Part shown: positions 43,403 through 51,452 of the stretch, in pieces
How positions within the stretch are numbered: position 1 is the stretch's first letter
How the letters are laid out: each line of letters starts with the position of its first letter
DNA from: UBA12087 sp964370815
Lineage (GTDB): Bacteria; Chloroflexota; Anaerolineae; Anaerolineales; Villigracilaceae
Direction: 5' to 3'
DNA: 64,000 nucleotides
Assembly (NCBI GenBank): GCA_964370815.1
Contig: CAYJKQ010000007.1
Span: forward strand, 90,421-154,420
Program-made: the position numbers and the translations under genes
The notes under the pieces: model-generated
The model's input: the letters and a program-made list of their open reading frames with translations, nothing else
What the model was told of the DNA's origin: nothing
The model's database searches: none

Positions 43403-44767
43403 ATGCGCTCTGTAACCATTAAACTTATTGTTTCTTTCCTGCTTGTCAGCCTGGCGAGTGTCAGCCTGATCGCCATCATGGCGCGCAGGAATACGCAAAT
43501 GGAATTCAGCAATTTTGTCTTTAACCGGAATAGTTCGGAGATGGTCTCCGCCTTGTCAGAATACTATCGTGTGCAGGAGAACTGGGAGGGTGTCAACCCA
43601 TCCTTTTTCATAATCAACAATAGATTCTACCCTGGCGGAATGAGACCCCCAAACTTTACTCTGGCAGATGCCAATGGGAAAATTCTCGTCGAAGGTCCTG
43701 GTTATGATCTTGGAGAAACCATACCAAATGCTGAGCTTGCCCTGGGTCAACCGATCAGTGTGGATGGCGTTATGGTTGGCACGCTGCTGGTTGGCAGGGA
43801 AACTTTCCAGGTTAACCCAATGGAAGAGCGTTTTATTCAGCAAACAGGAAGATTATTGCTGTTTGCTGCCTTAAGCGCAGCAGCCCTGGCGCTGCTGCTG
43901 GGCATCCTGCTGGCTTACAGTATTACTCGCCCGATCCATGAATTGATCGAAGCCACCCAGGCAATTTCACAGGGTAACCTGGGAGGGCAGGTGCGGGTGC
44001 GCGGCCGGGATGAAATGAGCAGACTGGCGATCTCCTTTAACAAGATGAGTGCAGACCTGGCACGTTCGACCCATGTCAGGCGGCAAATGACGGCGGATAT
44101 CGCTCACGAACTGCGCACCCCGCTCAGCCTGATCATCGGGCACACAGAAGCTGTTCATGATGGTGTTCTGCCTGCCACGCTGGAGAATTTTGAGATCATA
44201 CGCGACGAGGCAGATAGGCTGGAAAAGCTGGTGGATGATCTGCGCCTGCTCTCCCTGGCGGACGCCGGGGAACTTTCGATCAACCCGCAGCCTGTTGAAC
44301 CCCAAAAATTACTGCAGGAGGTCGCTTCAATCTATCGATCCCGCTTGCAGGAAAAACAGATCGAACTTCAAATGAAGATTGAACCTGATCTGGCATTGAT
44401 CTCCATTGACCCCGGGCGCATGACCCAGGTGTTGACGAATATCCTTGACAATGCCATGCGCTTCACCCCTCGAAACGGAAAGATCGTTCTATCTGCCCAC
44501 CAGGTGGATGGGCAGGTGGAAATATCTGTTCAGGATAGTGGAGCGGGTGTACCGGAAGGTGACCTGGAACGCATCTTTGACCGCTTGTATCGAGGTGACG
44601 CCGCGCGCCAGCATGAAGATAGTGGTTCCGGTCTCGGTCTGACGATTGCCAGATCCATGGTTGAGATGCACGGGGGTCAGATCAGGGCTGTCAGCCCGGC
44701 TGGCGCAGGACTGACGATCAGCATCTTGTTACCGGCTATTAAAAATAACCTGACAGGTTTGATCTAG
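43403..44767 (+). CDS. sensor histidine kinase partner of the OmpR-type regulator
   Basis: A 454-residue kinase. Two membrane segments (LIVSFLLVSLASVSLIAIMA; LLLFAALSAAALALLLGILL) bracket an extracytoplasmic sensor of about 125 residues, then HAMP. The H-box is TADIAHELRTPLSLIIGH (phospho-His about 234). ATP-binding boxes are NILDNAMRFTP (N), VQDSGAGVPEGDL (G1), FDRLYRGD (F) and GSGLGLTIARS (G2). It should control the regulator just upstream and, given the divergent layout, the efflux operon. The extracellular signal is probably a drug or cell-envelope stress; this is inference. Confidence 0.95.
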   Translation: MRSVTIKLIVSFLLVSLASVSLIAIMARRNTQMEFSNFVFNRNSSEMVSALSEYYRVQENWEGVNPSFFIINNRFYPGGMRPPNFTLADANGKILVEGPGYDLGETIPNAELALGQPISVDGVMVGTLLVGRETFQVNPMEERFIQQTGRLLLFAALSAAALALLLGILLAYSITRPIHELIEATQAISQGNLGGQVRVRGRDEMSRLAISFNKMSADLARSTHVRRQMTADIAHELRTPLSLIIGHTEAVHDGVLPATLENFEIIRDEADRLEKLVDDLRLLSLADAGELSINPQPVEPQKLLQEVASIYRSRLQEKQIELQMKIEPDLALISIDPGRMTQVLTNILDNAMRFTPRNGKIVLSAHQVDGQVEISVQDSGAGVPEGDLERIFDRLYRGDAARQHEDSGSGLGLTIARSMVEMHGGQIRAVSPAGAGLTISILLPAIKNNLTGLI

Positions 44768-44794
44768 TTCCCTGTAAATATTATCAGTTGAAAC

Positions 44795-44847
44795 CGTCCC
44801 GAAGGTTGGTTAAACGACCCGATTCTATCCATAGAGCCTTCGGGACG
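44795..44847. repeat. CGTCCCGAAGG hairpin element, copy 1
   Basis: CGTCCCGAAGG (44795-44805) is fully complementary to CCTTCGGGACG (44837-44847), with a 31-base loop and a T-rich tail (TTCTTTCTT). It may act as terminator of the kinase gene. Other copies are at 46640, 62908 and 63083; halves are at 5251 and 45853. Confidence 0.75.
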
Positions 44848-44867
44848 TTCTTTCTTCCAAAATGGGG

Positions 44868-44945
44868 TGGGCGGAAATGCGTAGTCCCCTGGTATAGGGT
44901 GTAATCCCCGAAGGGGGGAAACTGCTGACCATCCGGTACGGCGGA
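44868..44945. repeat. diverged copy of the tRNA-like repeat unit
   Basis: TGGGGTGGGCGGA followed by TAGTCCCC...GGGG stems and CTGCTGACCA resembles the units at 46704-47003. Confidence 0.5.
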
Positions 44946-44957
44946 GATAATAAAATC

Positions 44958-44988
44958 TTGACATCATATACGATGTGTTATATGATGT
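44958..44988 (+). promoter_or_regulatory. promoter and palindromic operator of the DUF433 module
   Basis: TTGACA (44958-44963), 17 bp, TATGAT (44981-44986). A perfect inverted repeat, ACATCATATA (44961-44970) and TATATGATGT (44979-44988), covers the promoter from the -35 end to the -10, as expected for repression by the antitoxin's own DNA-binding domain. Confidence 0.8.
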
Positions 44989-45013
44989 GTTTATACAAGA
45001 AAGGAGGTTTGAA

Positions 45014-45409
45014 ATGACTCGCTATGCACTTAATTTGCCTTTAAATTTGAAAAGTGAAGCCGAAGAATTGGCTTCCCAGCAGGGTATTTCCTTGAATCAA
45101 TTTATCATGTGGTCGGTTTCAGAAAAAGTCGCCTCTTTGCGTCAAGCCTTGGATGACCCAAATTTTCCTGGAATCACCTATCGCCGTGGGGCATCTGGTT
45201 GGGTAACACCTGTCCTGCGTGGAACCGGGATTCGTGTCCAGACGATCGTCGTCAATACACAAATGGGTTTGAGTCCAGAACAAATTGCAGCAGAGTACGA
45301 ACTGGAAGTGAATCGGATTCGAGAAGCTCAGGCTTTCTATAACGCTCACCGTCCAGAAATTGATGCCAACATTCGTACTGAACAGGACCTGGAAGAGCCT
45401 CGTGACTAA
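45014..45409 (+). CDS. antitoxin-like protein: HicB/RHH-type N-terminus plus DUF433
   Basis: A 131-residue protein. The N-terminal 40 residues (YALNLPLNLKSEAEELASQQ, GISLNQFIMWSVSEKVA) look like a ribbon-helix-helix unit of HicB/ParD type. The rest is DUF433 (VLRGTGIRVQTIVVN, GLSPEQIAAEYELEVNRIRE). DUF433 proteins pair with DUF5615 PIN-like proteins, exactly the next gene, as a putative toxin-antitoxin module. The ATG at 45014 is chosen for its AAAGGAGG ribosome site. Confidence 0.85.
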   Translation: MTRYALNLPLNLKSEAEELASQQGISLNQFIMWSVSEKVASLRQALDDPNFPGITYRRGASGWVTPVLRGTGIRVQTIVVNTQMGLSPEQIAAEYELEVNRIREAQAFYNAHRPEIDANIRTEQDLEEPRD

Positions 45410-45752
45410 ACCACGTTTGCATTTGGATGCAGATACTTCTCAGATCTCCTTGATGCGCGCATTACAAGGGTGCGGTCATGATGTTACCCGAACACCGAAT
45501 CATTGGATGGCACTCGATGCAACTGATGAGCAGCAACTTCTTGGGGCAACGGCACAGGGACGTTGTATCTTTACGTTTAATATCCGTGACTTCCTGGCTT
45601 TAGCCAGAAATTATCCACACCATGGTGGGATCATTCTTTCACCACAAAAACCTATGCCTGAATTATTCAAAGCGCTTGATCTCCTCTTGTCTGAAACTCA
45701 GGCTGAAGAATGGTCAGGAAAAGTGGCTTGGTTGAATTTTACGAAAAAGTAA
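45402..45752 (+). CDS. DUF5615 PIN-like putative toxin
   Basis: A 116-residue protein starting at GTG and overlapping the antitoxin stop by eight bases, so translation is coupled. PIN-like features: an early acidic pair in LHLDADTSQISLMRAL, then GHDVTRT, and FTFNIRDFLALARNY with a conserved Asp. DUF5615 proteins are distant PIN-type RNase folds. Whether this one is toxic is unknown, but the pairing and operator are classic for such modules. Confidence 0.85.
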   Translation: MTKPRLHLDADTSQISLMRALQGCGHDVTRTPNHWMALDATDEQQLLGATAQGRCIFTFNIRDFLALARNYPHHGGIILSPQKPMPELFKALDLLLSETQAEEWSGKVAWLNFTKK

Positions 45753-46215
45753 TTTGAACCATAACGAATTGGTGTTTGTTTTGAATACCCGGGTGAGAAA
45801 ATCAATTAACACTCTTTTGCCTTACAACCAGGAAACCACCGACCAGTGAAACCGTCCCGAAGGTTGGCAAAAAACCTGACAGGTTTGCCATTCTAAATAT
45901 TCTTTGTTCAAACCCTGATCTTACCTGGTTTTTCTATCAATGCAGGTTCTCCCCCAAGTGGCGGAGAACAATGCTCCCCAGTAGAAGGATGTGAATCGGG
46001 AGTGTTAATTGTAGAATGAGCATATGATGCACAAATATTTGGCAGATACCCTACCCGAGGAACGTTCACCACTGCGGTAATCTTGTTGACAGGGACAGAT
46101 ATTTCTCACTTTGATGGTATGGAACACTTTATGAATATTAACGTTTAACAATACAACAGATTTTTTTTATTAGAGGATCCCGAGTAGAGATGCCGGGATC
46201 CAGGAGGTATTTACC
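45753..46215. other. intergenic region with repeat fragments
   Basis: No gene. The left half of the CGTCCCGAAGG hairpin lies at 45853-45863 without its partner, followed by AACCTGACAGGTTT, a palindrome also seen at 46582 and 44746. A GTTCTCC...GGAGAAC hairpin is near 45947-45969. Confidence 0.6.
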
Positions 46216-46497
46216 ATGATCAAAAAACTGATTTTTCTGAACGTCCTGATTATCTCGGTTTTGATGCTGAGTGGCTGCGGATCACCCATCAATGTTCAAC
46301 TTCCGGCAGTTGATGTTTCAGGAGGAGTTCCTCAAGTATCAATAACGATAGCCCCTTCTGATCCAGCCCCACCTCCAGCACAGGGAGTTTTTGATAACAA
46401 TTTATTAATATACATTGTGGTCGGATTGGTCATAGTAATCGCTTTGATCGCTCTGGTAGCGGTAGCTTCAAAAAATAATAATAGTAGAAGTAATTAG
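46216..46497 (+). CDS. small lipoprotein with C-terminal membrane helix
   Basis: A 93-residue protein: a signal ending in a lipobox (LSGC), a Pro-rich middle part, and a hydrophobic helix (LIYIVVGLVIVIALIALVAV) with a hydrophilic tail (SKNNNSRSN). The double anchoring is unusual for so small a protein. AGGAGG precedes the ATG. No family is recognised, and no function can be given. Confidence 0.75.
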   Translation: MIKKLIFLNVLIISVLMLSGCGSPINVQLPAVDVSGGVPQVSITIAPSDPAPPPAQGVFDNNLLIYIVVGLVIVIALIALVAVASKNNNSRSN

Positions 46498-46555
46498 TTG
46501 GGTGACGCGGGTCCGGAACCGATAAAACCATCTCGAAACACAGCGAACCCCAACG
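46498..46555. repeat. degenerate left half of the GTAGGTTGGG element
   Basis: GTTGGGTGACGCGG...ACACAGCGAACCCCAAC matches the first 65 bases of the 49883 unit with many changes. Confidence 0.55.
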
Positions 46556-46581
46556 GATCCTATGGATTTCCTAATTAAAAA

Positions 46582-46614
46582 AAACCTGACAGGTTTCTAA
46601 AACCTGTCAGGTTT
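46582..46614 (+). terminator. terminator of the small lipoprotein gene
   Basis: AAACCTGACAGGTTT (46582-46596) pairs perfectly with AAACCTGTCAGGTTT (46600-46614); the loop is CTA. A T-rich tail is lacking, and an A-run precedes the stem, so it may work better on the minus strand. Confidence 0.6.
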
Positions 46615-46639
46615 GATCAAGTCCCCTGAAAGGGGAAAC

Positions 46640-46693
46640 CGTCCCGAAGGTTGGTTAAAACGATCCGATTCTCTCCATAGAACCTTCGGAACG
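46640..46693. repeat. CGTCCCGAAGG hairpin element, copy 2
   Basis: Left arm 46640-46650, right arm CCTTCGGAACG 46683-46693 (one mismatch), then TTCTTTT. The loop shares TTGGTTAAA and CGATCCGATTCT with copy 1. Confidence 0.75.
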
Positions 46694-46703
46694 TTCTTTT
46701 AAG

Positions 46704-47003
46704 TTGGGGATGGGCTGAACTTTCCCGCTTAGAGCACGCGGGACTTTCGGCGTAGTCCCCTGAAAGGGGAAACCGCAGACCAGAGATGATCAGCGGGATA
46801 TAATAAGGTCGGGGTGGGCGGATTGCGCAGTCCCCGAAGGGGGTGTAGTCCCCTGAAAGGGGAAACCGCCGACCAGGTTCAGTGCGGCGGATATTTTAAG
46901 TCGGGGTGGGCGGAACTTTCCCGCTAAGAGCACGCGGGACTTTCGGCGAAATCCCCGGAGAGGGGAAACCGCCGACCAGTCTGATCAGCGGGAAAATATA
47001 AAG
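46704..47003. repeat. tandem tRNA-Pro-like repeat array
   Basis: Three units begin with TCGGGGTGGGCGGA or a close variant at 46704, 46809 and 46901, running up to the tRNA-Pro gene whose 3' end (as read on the plus strand at 47004) starts with the same bases. Each unit also ends with AAACCG(C)CGACCA, matching GAACCGCCGACC of the tRNA T-arm. Between them lie 40-50 bases that fold into one or two extra stems. Spacing is 92-105 bp. Confidence 0.7.
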
Positions 47004-47076
47004 TCGGGGTGGGCGGACTTGAACCGCCGACCCCCGCGTCCCAAACGCGGTGCGCTACCAACTGCGCTACACCCCG
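47004..47076 (-). tRNA. tRNA-Pro (UGG anticodon)
   Basis: A complete 73-base cloverleaf on the minus strand: acceptor CGGGGTG/CACCCCG, D-arm GCGC/GCGC, anticodon arm CCGCG-TTTGGGA-CGCGG (anticodon TGG), T-arm GGCGG-TTCAAGT-CCGCC, discriminator A. The C1-G72 pair and A73 suit bacterial tRNA-Pro. No CCA is encoded. Confidence 0.96.
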
Positions 47077-47091
47077 AACTCAGGATGTGAG

Positions 47092-47097
47092 TATAAT
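47092..47097 (+). promoter_or_regulatory. -10 element of the esterase gene (leaderless)
   Basis: TATAAT ends seven bases before the ATG at 47104, so transcription would start at the start codon. No Shine-Dalgarno sequence is present. The -35 would fall within the tRNA gene and is weak. Confidence 0.55.
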
Positions 47098-47103
47098 GCT
47101 TGC

Positions 47104-48042
47104 ATGTCCAACCGTCAAGCAGCCATTCATTCCGGTCATCATCTTTCTGCCCTGTTTGGATTCGGATTGGCAATTATCTTTGGATTGGCAGCCTGTGCTC
47201 CCGACCCGGTTGTACAACCTGTCACAGCCTCTCCCCAGCCCATTGCCAGCCAAACACCTCTCCAAATAACGCCTGCTCAGACAACTTCTGTAACCCCGCA
47301 CACTGCCACCACTGCGCCATCCCTCACGCCCACACCAGCTTGTAGAACCCAGCCCGGTCAGGTGGAAGAGGTGGCGCTGGATACAACCTATCTGTATCAG
47401 CCATTTAAATTCCGGGTCTACCTGCCACCCTGCTATGCTCAGGAGACAGATATGCATTACCCGGTGCTGTACCTGTTCCACGGTCTGTTTTTTGGCGATG
47501 ACCAATGGACTCGCCTCGGTGTGGTGGAAATTGTCAACCGCCTGATCCTCACTGGAGAGATCGCCCCCTTCATTATTGTAATGCCCAATGACATCAATGG
47601 GCGTGAACCTGGCAGTACTTTCTTTGATGAAGTCTTTATGGAAGACCTGCTGCCGTATATCGATGCGAATTACCGCAGCCTGCCGCAGGCTGCCTACCGG
47701 GCGCTTGGTGGGCTGTCACGCGGGGCGGGTTGGGCTCTACACTTTGGTCTACTCAATCCATCCTTGTTCGGGATCATTGGTGCGCATTCACTGATCATTT
47801 TTTGGGAAGATTCTCCCGAAATTGGAAAATGGCTGGATGCCATTCCGAAAAGCAGGCTTCCGCGCATCTATGTCGATATCGGAGACAACGACCCCAACCC
47901 CGAATCTGCGCTCTTAATGGAAAAACTGCTCACGGATGGCAACATCCCGCATGAATTCCATATCAGCCCGGGCTATCATAATGAGCAATATTGGGAGTCC
48001 CAGGTGGAAAGTTACATGCGCTGGTATGCTTCTGGATGGTAA
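47104..48042 (+). CDS. esterase-family (PF00756-type) lipoprotein
   Basis: A 312-residue exported alpha/beta hydrolase: lipobox LAAC, then a Thr/Pro-rich linker. The hydrolase domain has FRVYLPPCYAQETDMHYPVL, LYLFHGLFFGDDQWTRLG (oxyanion region), FIIVMPNDINGREPGSTF and the nucleophile elbow ALGGLSRGAGWALHFG (GxSxG). Asp (IYVDIGDND) and His (PGYHNEQYW) complete a likely triad. This family covers feruloyl esterases, S-formylglutathione hydrolases and mycolyl-type enzymes. The substrate is probably an extracellular ester. The longer in-frame start at 47050 would overlap the tRNA gene and is rejected. Confidence 0.88.
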   Translation: MSNRQAAIHSGHHLSALFGFGLAIIFGLAACAPDPVVQPVTASPQPIASQTPLQITPAQTTSVTPHTATTAPSLTPTPACRTQPGQVEEVALDTTYLYQPFKFRVYLPPCYAQETDMHYPVLYLFHGLFFGDDQWTRLGVVEIVNRLILTGEIAPFIIVMPNDINGREPGSTFFDEVFMEDLLPYIDANYRSLPQAAYRALGGLSRGAGWALHFGLLNPSLFGIIGAHSLIIFWEDSPEIGKWLDAIPKSRLPRIYVDIGDNDPNPESALLMEKLLTDGNIPHEFHISPGYHNEQYWESQVESYMRWYASGW

Positions 48043-48144
48043 AATGGTGACTAATTCATATCGCACTTTTCGCCCGAAGGAATAGATCCAAGAAAGGTCG
48101 GATCTAATAACCAACGGGATGGTTTTAATCATATATCCGGGAGC

Positions 48145-49140
48145 ATGAAAATGAATATTCTTGTGACGGGTGGTGCAGGTTATATCGGTTCAGCCATGAC
48201 CGAAGCCCTAATACATGCCGGGCACAAAGTGACGGTTTATGATGCGTTGTATACCGGTCACCGGCAGGCAATTCCGGAAGGTGCTCGTTTTGTGCATGCA
48301 GACCTGGCGGACGATGAACGTTTGATCGTGGAATTGGATAGTGAGCGTTACGATGCTGTCATGCACTTTGCAGCTTTCATAGAGGCTGGCGAAAGCATGA
48401 AAAAACCCGGCAAGTTCATCCATAATAACCTGGTCAATTCAGCCCACCTGATCGAAGCATCGCTGCGGGCAGGTGTCAAACGCTTTGTGTTGTCCTCCAG
48501 CGCTGCGGTATATGCCTCAAGCGATGAACCCCTGGATGAGAATTCTCCCCTGGAACCAGCCAATACCTATGGCTTTACCAAGCTGGCAATGGAGCAGATG
48601 CTGGAATGGTATCGAAAGATCCACGGCATGCATTACGCTGCCCTGCGTTATTTTAATGCAGCCGGGGCGGTGCCGGGCAAGGGCGAAGCGCATCATCCCG
48701 AAACGCATCTCATTCCACTGGTGCTGCGCGTTCCGCTCGGTCAAAGCCCGCACATCTCCATCTATGGCACAGATTACCCCACACCGGATGGCACCAATAT
48801 CCGTGATTACATCCATATTGCTGACCTGGTTTCAGCCCATATGCTCGCCCTTGATGCCCTGGGTGAGCAGGACCGCCTGGTGTATAACCTGGGCAATGGC
48901 AACGGCTATTCGGTGCGTGAAGTGATCGAGACAGCGCGACATGTCACCGGGCATGCCATCCCGGTCATTGAATCGGAGCGCAGACCCGGGGATGCTCCCC
49001 GCCTGGTAGCTTCATCCGGCAAGATCCAGGGCGAGTTGGGTTGGAAGCCGGAATTTCCTGCCTTGCAGGATATCGTCGCCAGTGCCTGGGAGTGGCATTC
49101 CGCACATCCGCATGGTTATAAAATCGAAGGCGGATTATAA
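48145..49140 (+). CDS. galE: UDP-glucose 4-epimerase
   Basis: A 331-residue extended short-chain dehydrogenase. NAD-binding GGAGYIGS is near the start, YDALYTGHRQAIP follows, the catalytic Ser is in VLSSSAAVYAS, and the Tyr/Lys pair is in NTYGFTKLAMEQ. Sugar-binding blocks are LRYFNAAGA, YGTDYPTPDGTNIRDYIHIADL and YNLGNGNGYSV. It interconverts UDP-glucose and UDP-galactose for cell-surface glycans. GGGAGC lies before the ATG. The membrane protease gene starts one base after its stop. Confidence 0.95.
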   Translation: MKMNILVTGGAGYIGSAMTEALIHAGHKVTVYDALYTGHRQAIPEGARFVHADLADDERLIVELDSERYDAVMHFAAFIEAGESMKKPGKFIHNNLVNSAHLIEASLRAGVKRFVLSSSAAVYASSDEPLDENSPLEPANTYGFTKLAMEQMLEWYRKIHGMHYAALRYFNAAGAVPGKGEAHHPETHLIPLVLRVPLGQSPHISIYGTDYPTPDGTNIRDYIHIADLVSAHMLALDALGEQDRLVYNLGNGNGYSVREVIETARHVTGHAIPVIESERRPGDAPRLVASSGKIQGELGWKPEFPALQDIVASAWEWHSAHPHGYKIEGGL

Positions 49141-49141
49141 A

Positions 49142-49786
49142 ATGACATTCCTGGTGGTGATCATTGGTTGGATCTTCTCGCTTTGTCTGCATGAATTCTC
49201 GCACGCCCTGGTGGCATACCTGGGGGGTGACCATACCGTGCGCGAGAAGGGCTACCTGACCTTTAACCCGCTCAAATACACGCATCCGGTCTATTCCATT
49301 CTCGTTCCGCTGATCTTCCTGTTGATGGGGGGCATTGGTTTACCGGGTGGTGCGGTGTATATCGAAAAATGGCGTCTGCGAACCCGAAATTGGGTCAGCG
49401 CGGTTTCGCTGGCGGGTCCGCTTTCCAACCTGATGCTTGCCATTGTGCTGGCGCTTGTGTTAAGTTTTGCGCCCAGCACAACAACCGGTATTTGGCCGGG
49501 AGTTGCTTTCCTGGCATTATTGCAGGTCATGGCGGTCGTCTTGAACCTGATCCCGCTGCCACCTTTTGACGGGTATGGTGTTATTGAGCCTTTTCTGAGC
49601 GAAACCATCCGTCTGCAGATGGACAAGATGCGCGGTTACATGGTGTTCATCGTTTTTATGATATTGTGGTATGTGCCGTTTGTAAGCGACTTGTTCTGGG
49701 GTGGCATCGGTTCGCTGGCGAACTTGCTGGGGATCCCCATGCAACTGGCCGGGCTGGGTTATGACCTGTTCCTGTTCTGGCGTTGA
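49142..49786 (+). CDS. M50-type (site-2 protease-like) membrane metallopeptidase
   Basis: A 214-residue integral membrane peptidase. The zinc motif HEFSH is in an early helix (WIFSLCLHEFSHALVAYLGG) and the third ligand in NLIPLPPFDGYGVI (NxxPxxxxDG type). At least five hydrophobic helices are present. There is no PDZ domain and the protein is short, so it belongs to the compact M50 subgroup. It begins at 49142, one base after the galE stop. The substrate is unknown; relatives cleave membrane-embedded regulators. Confidence 0.9.
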   Translation: MTFLVVIIGWIFSLCLHEFSHALVAYLGGDHTVREKGYLTFNPLKYTHPVYSILVPLIFLLMGGIGLPGGAVYIEKWRLRTRNWVSAVSLAGPLSNLMLAIVLALVLSFAPSTTTGIWPGVAFLALLQVMAVVLNLIPLPPFDGYGVIEPFLSETIRLQMDKMRGYMVFIVFMILWYVPFVSDLFWGGIGSLANLLGIPMQLAGLGYDLFLFWR

Positions 49787-49882
49787 GGTTGAACCGGATC
49801 TCGACCTCCTGAAAGAAGGATCTTAAAATAAGTGAACCAGTCTTAGTTGGGTTTCATGACTGAAGTCTAAAGATCCTTAAGT

Positions 49883-50067
49883 GTAGGTTGGGTAGCGCGG
49901 TTCCAAGGTCACCAAGATTTACCTGCAACACAGCGAAACCCAACAATTGAGCATTTCGTTGGGTTTCACCCTTTACTGGGAAAAGCAGCCAGGACCTCCG
50001 GCGGGTACTTCGCGGGGCTATGGACGCCTACCCAGGTAGCGCATGGCAGCCCCTCAACCCAACCTAC
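49883..50067. repeat. GTAGGTTGGG element, copy A
   Basis: 185 bp bounded by GTAGGTTGGG and its complement CCCAACCTAC. An internal hairpin, AAACCCAAC...GTTGGGTTT, is about 65 bp in. No reading frame is evident. Copy B follows 24 bp later. Confidence 0.85.
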
Positions 50068-50091
50068 TTAAGTTAAATAATTGAAAAAGAC

Positions 50092-50274
50092 GTAGGTTGG
50101 GTAGAGCGGTTCCAAGGTCACCAAGATTTACCTGCAACACAGCGAAACCCAACAATTGAGCATTTCGTTGGGTTTCACCCTTTACTGGGAAAAGCAGCCA
50201 GGACCTACGGCGGGTACTTCGCGGGGCTGTGGACCCCTACCCAGGTAACACATGGCAGCCCTCAACCCAACCTA
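50092..50274. repeat. GTAGGTTGGG element, copy B
   Basis: 183 bp, nearly identical to copy A apart from scattered base changes and two missing bases. Diverged or partial copies occur at 16818, 38833 and 46498. Confidence 0.85.
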
Positions 50275-50322
50275 CTTAGGTTAAATACTTGAAATGGAAA
50301 AAAATTTCTAACATAACTTTTA

Positions 50323-50351
50323 TTGACTGTCTTTTTCAGGCATGGTATCAT
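50323..50351 (+). promoter_or_regulatory. promoter of the hrcA-grpE-dnaK-dnaJ operon
   Basis: TTGACT (50323-50328), 17 bp, TATCAT (50346-50351). Transcription start is expected near 50358, just before the CIRCE operator. Confidence 0.8.
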
Positions 50352-50365
50352 CATATCTGAAATAA

Positions 50366-50392
50366 TTAGCACTCTCTCGCAGAGAGTGCTAA
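50366..50392. promoter_or_regulatory. CIRCE operator
   Basis: TTAGCACTC (50366-50374), nine bases, GAGTGCTAA (50384-50392): a perfect match to the CIRCE consensus. HrcA, encoded 14 bases downstream, should bind here and repress the operon until heat stress. Confidence 0.97.
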
Positions 50393-50405
50393 TCGTTGAG
50401 GAGCC

Positions 50406-51452
50406 ATGAACGAGCTTACCGACCGCCAGAAATATATATTAACCTTGGTAGTGCGCGATTACATAGAAACCGCCCAACCGGTCGGATCGCAACGCATTCT
50501 GGAACGCTTTAAATTGGATGTCAGTTCAGCCACGGTGCGCAATGAGATGGTGGCACTCAGCGATGCTGGTTATTTGCGCCAGCCGCATGCTTCTGCTGGT
50601 CGGATCCCCACCGAAGACGGGTATCGTTATTTTGTGACCCACTTTGTCTACCAGGCCGACCTGCCGGAACCAACCCGCCACACCATCACGCACCAGTTTT
50701 ACCAGGCGCGCCAGGATGTGGAGCAGTGGATGCACCTGGCAGTCTCCATTTTAGCCAACCACTCGCGCGCGGCTTCATTGATCACTGCACCCCATGCCGA
50801 ACGCGCCAGTTACAAACACCTGGAATTGATCTCCACACAGGGACGACAGGTTTTGATGGTGCTGGTATTGGTGGGAGGCGAGGTGCTGCAACAGGTCCTG
50901 ACCCTGGCTGAACCAGCCACCCAGGAGCAATTAAGTTCGGCGGCAGACCGTTTGAACACGATCTGTATCGGGCATTCTGTGGAAGAGATCAATAATACAT
51001 CATTTCAATTGAATAATCTCGAACAGGATATCCTGACCCTCCTTCTGGATGATATGAATCGTGGTGACCAGCGTGTTTCCGGGGCGATGTATCTGGATGG
51101 GCTGGCGAATGTGCTCTCTGAACCGGAGTTTATCGAACCAAGCGATGCACACCGCACCCTGCGCATGTTCGAGGAACGTTCCCTGTTACAGGATCTGCTG
51201 GCACGAACCATGGCTGGCGGGGATGTTGGCATCGTGCAGGTGGTTATCGGTGGTGAAGGTGAATTTGAAGATTTGAAGCAATGTTCAGTAGTGCTGGCAC
51301 GCTATGGCATACCGGGTATTGCAACGGGTGCCCTGGGTGTTTTTGGACCCATGCGCATGTCATATTCGAGAAATATCCCGACAGTCCGTTTTATGGCAGA
51401 CCTGCTGAGCGGACTGGTGTCGGAAACCATGCTTGGAGATGAAATAAGATGA
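50406..51452 (+). CDS. hrcA: heat-inducible transcription repressor HrcA
   Basis: A 348-residue repressor. The N-terminal winged helix is ELTDRQKYILTLVVRDYIET, followed by QPVGSQRILERFKLDVSSAT and YLRQPHASAGRIPTEDGYRY. The C-terminal GAF-like dimer domain has VGIVQVVIGGEGEFEDLKQC and GALGVFGPMRMSYSRNIPTV. It represses the operon through CIRCE and folds with the help of GroEL in other bacteria. It is first in the operon; its stop overlaps the grpE start (ATGA). Confidence 0.97.
   Translation: MNELTDRQKYILTLVVRDYIETAQPVGSQRILERFKLDVSSATVRNEMVALSDAGYLRQPHASAGRIPTEDGYRYFVTHFVYQADLPEPTRHTITHQFYQARQDVEQWMHLAVSILANHSRAASLITAPHAERASYKHLELISTQGRQVLMVLVLVGGEVLQQVLTLAEPATQEQLSSAADRLNTICIGHSVEEINNTSFQLNNLEQDILTLLLDDMNRGDQRVSGAMYLDGLANVLSEPEFIEPSDAHRTLRMFEERSLLQDLLARTMAGGDVGIVQVVIGGEGEFEDLKQCSVVLARYGIPGIATGALGVFGPMRMSYSRNIPTVRFMADLLSGLVSETMLGDEIR

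Noticed and set aside
46086..46114. Promoter (TTGACA) for the small lipoprotein
   Set aside because: No acceptable -10 at 16-18 bp.
46704..47076. Integrative element at tRNA-Pro
   Set aside because: Short tRNA-like repeats are present, but there is no integrase or mobile gene next to them, and the repeats also contain non-tRNA inserts.
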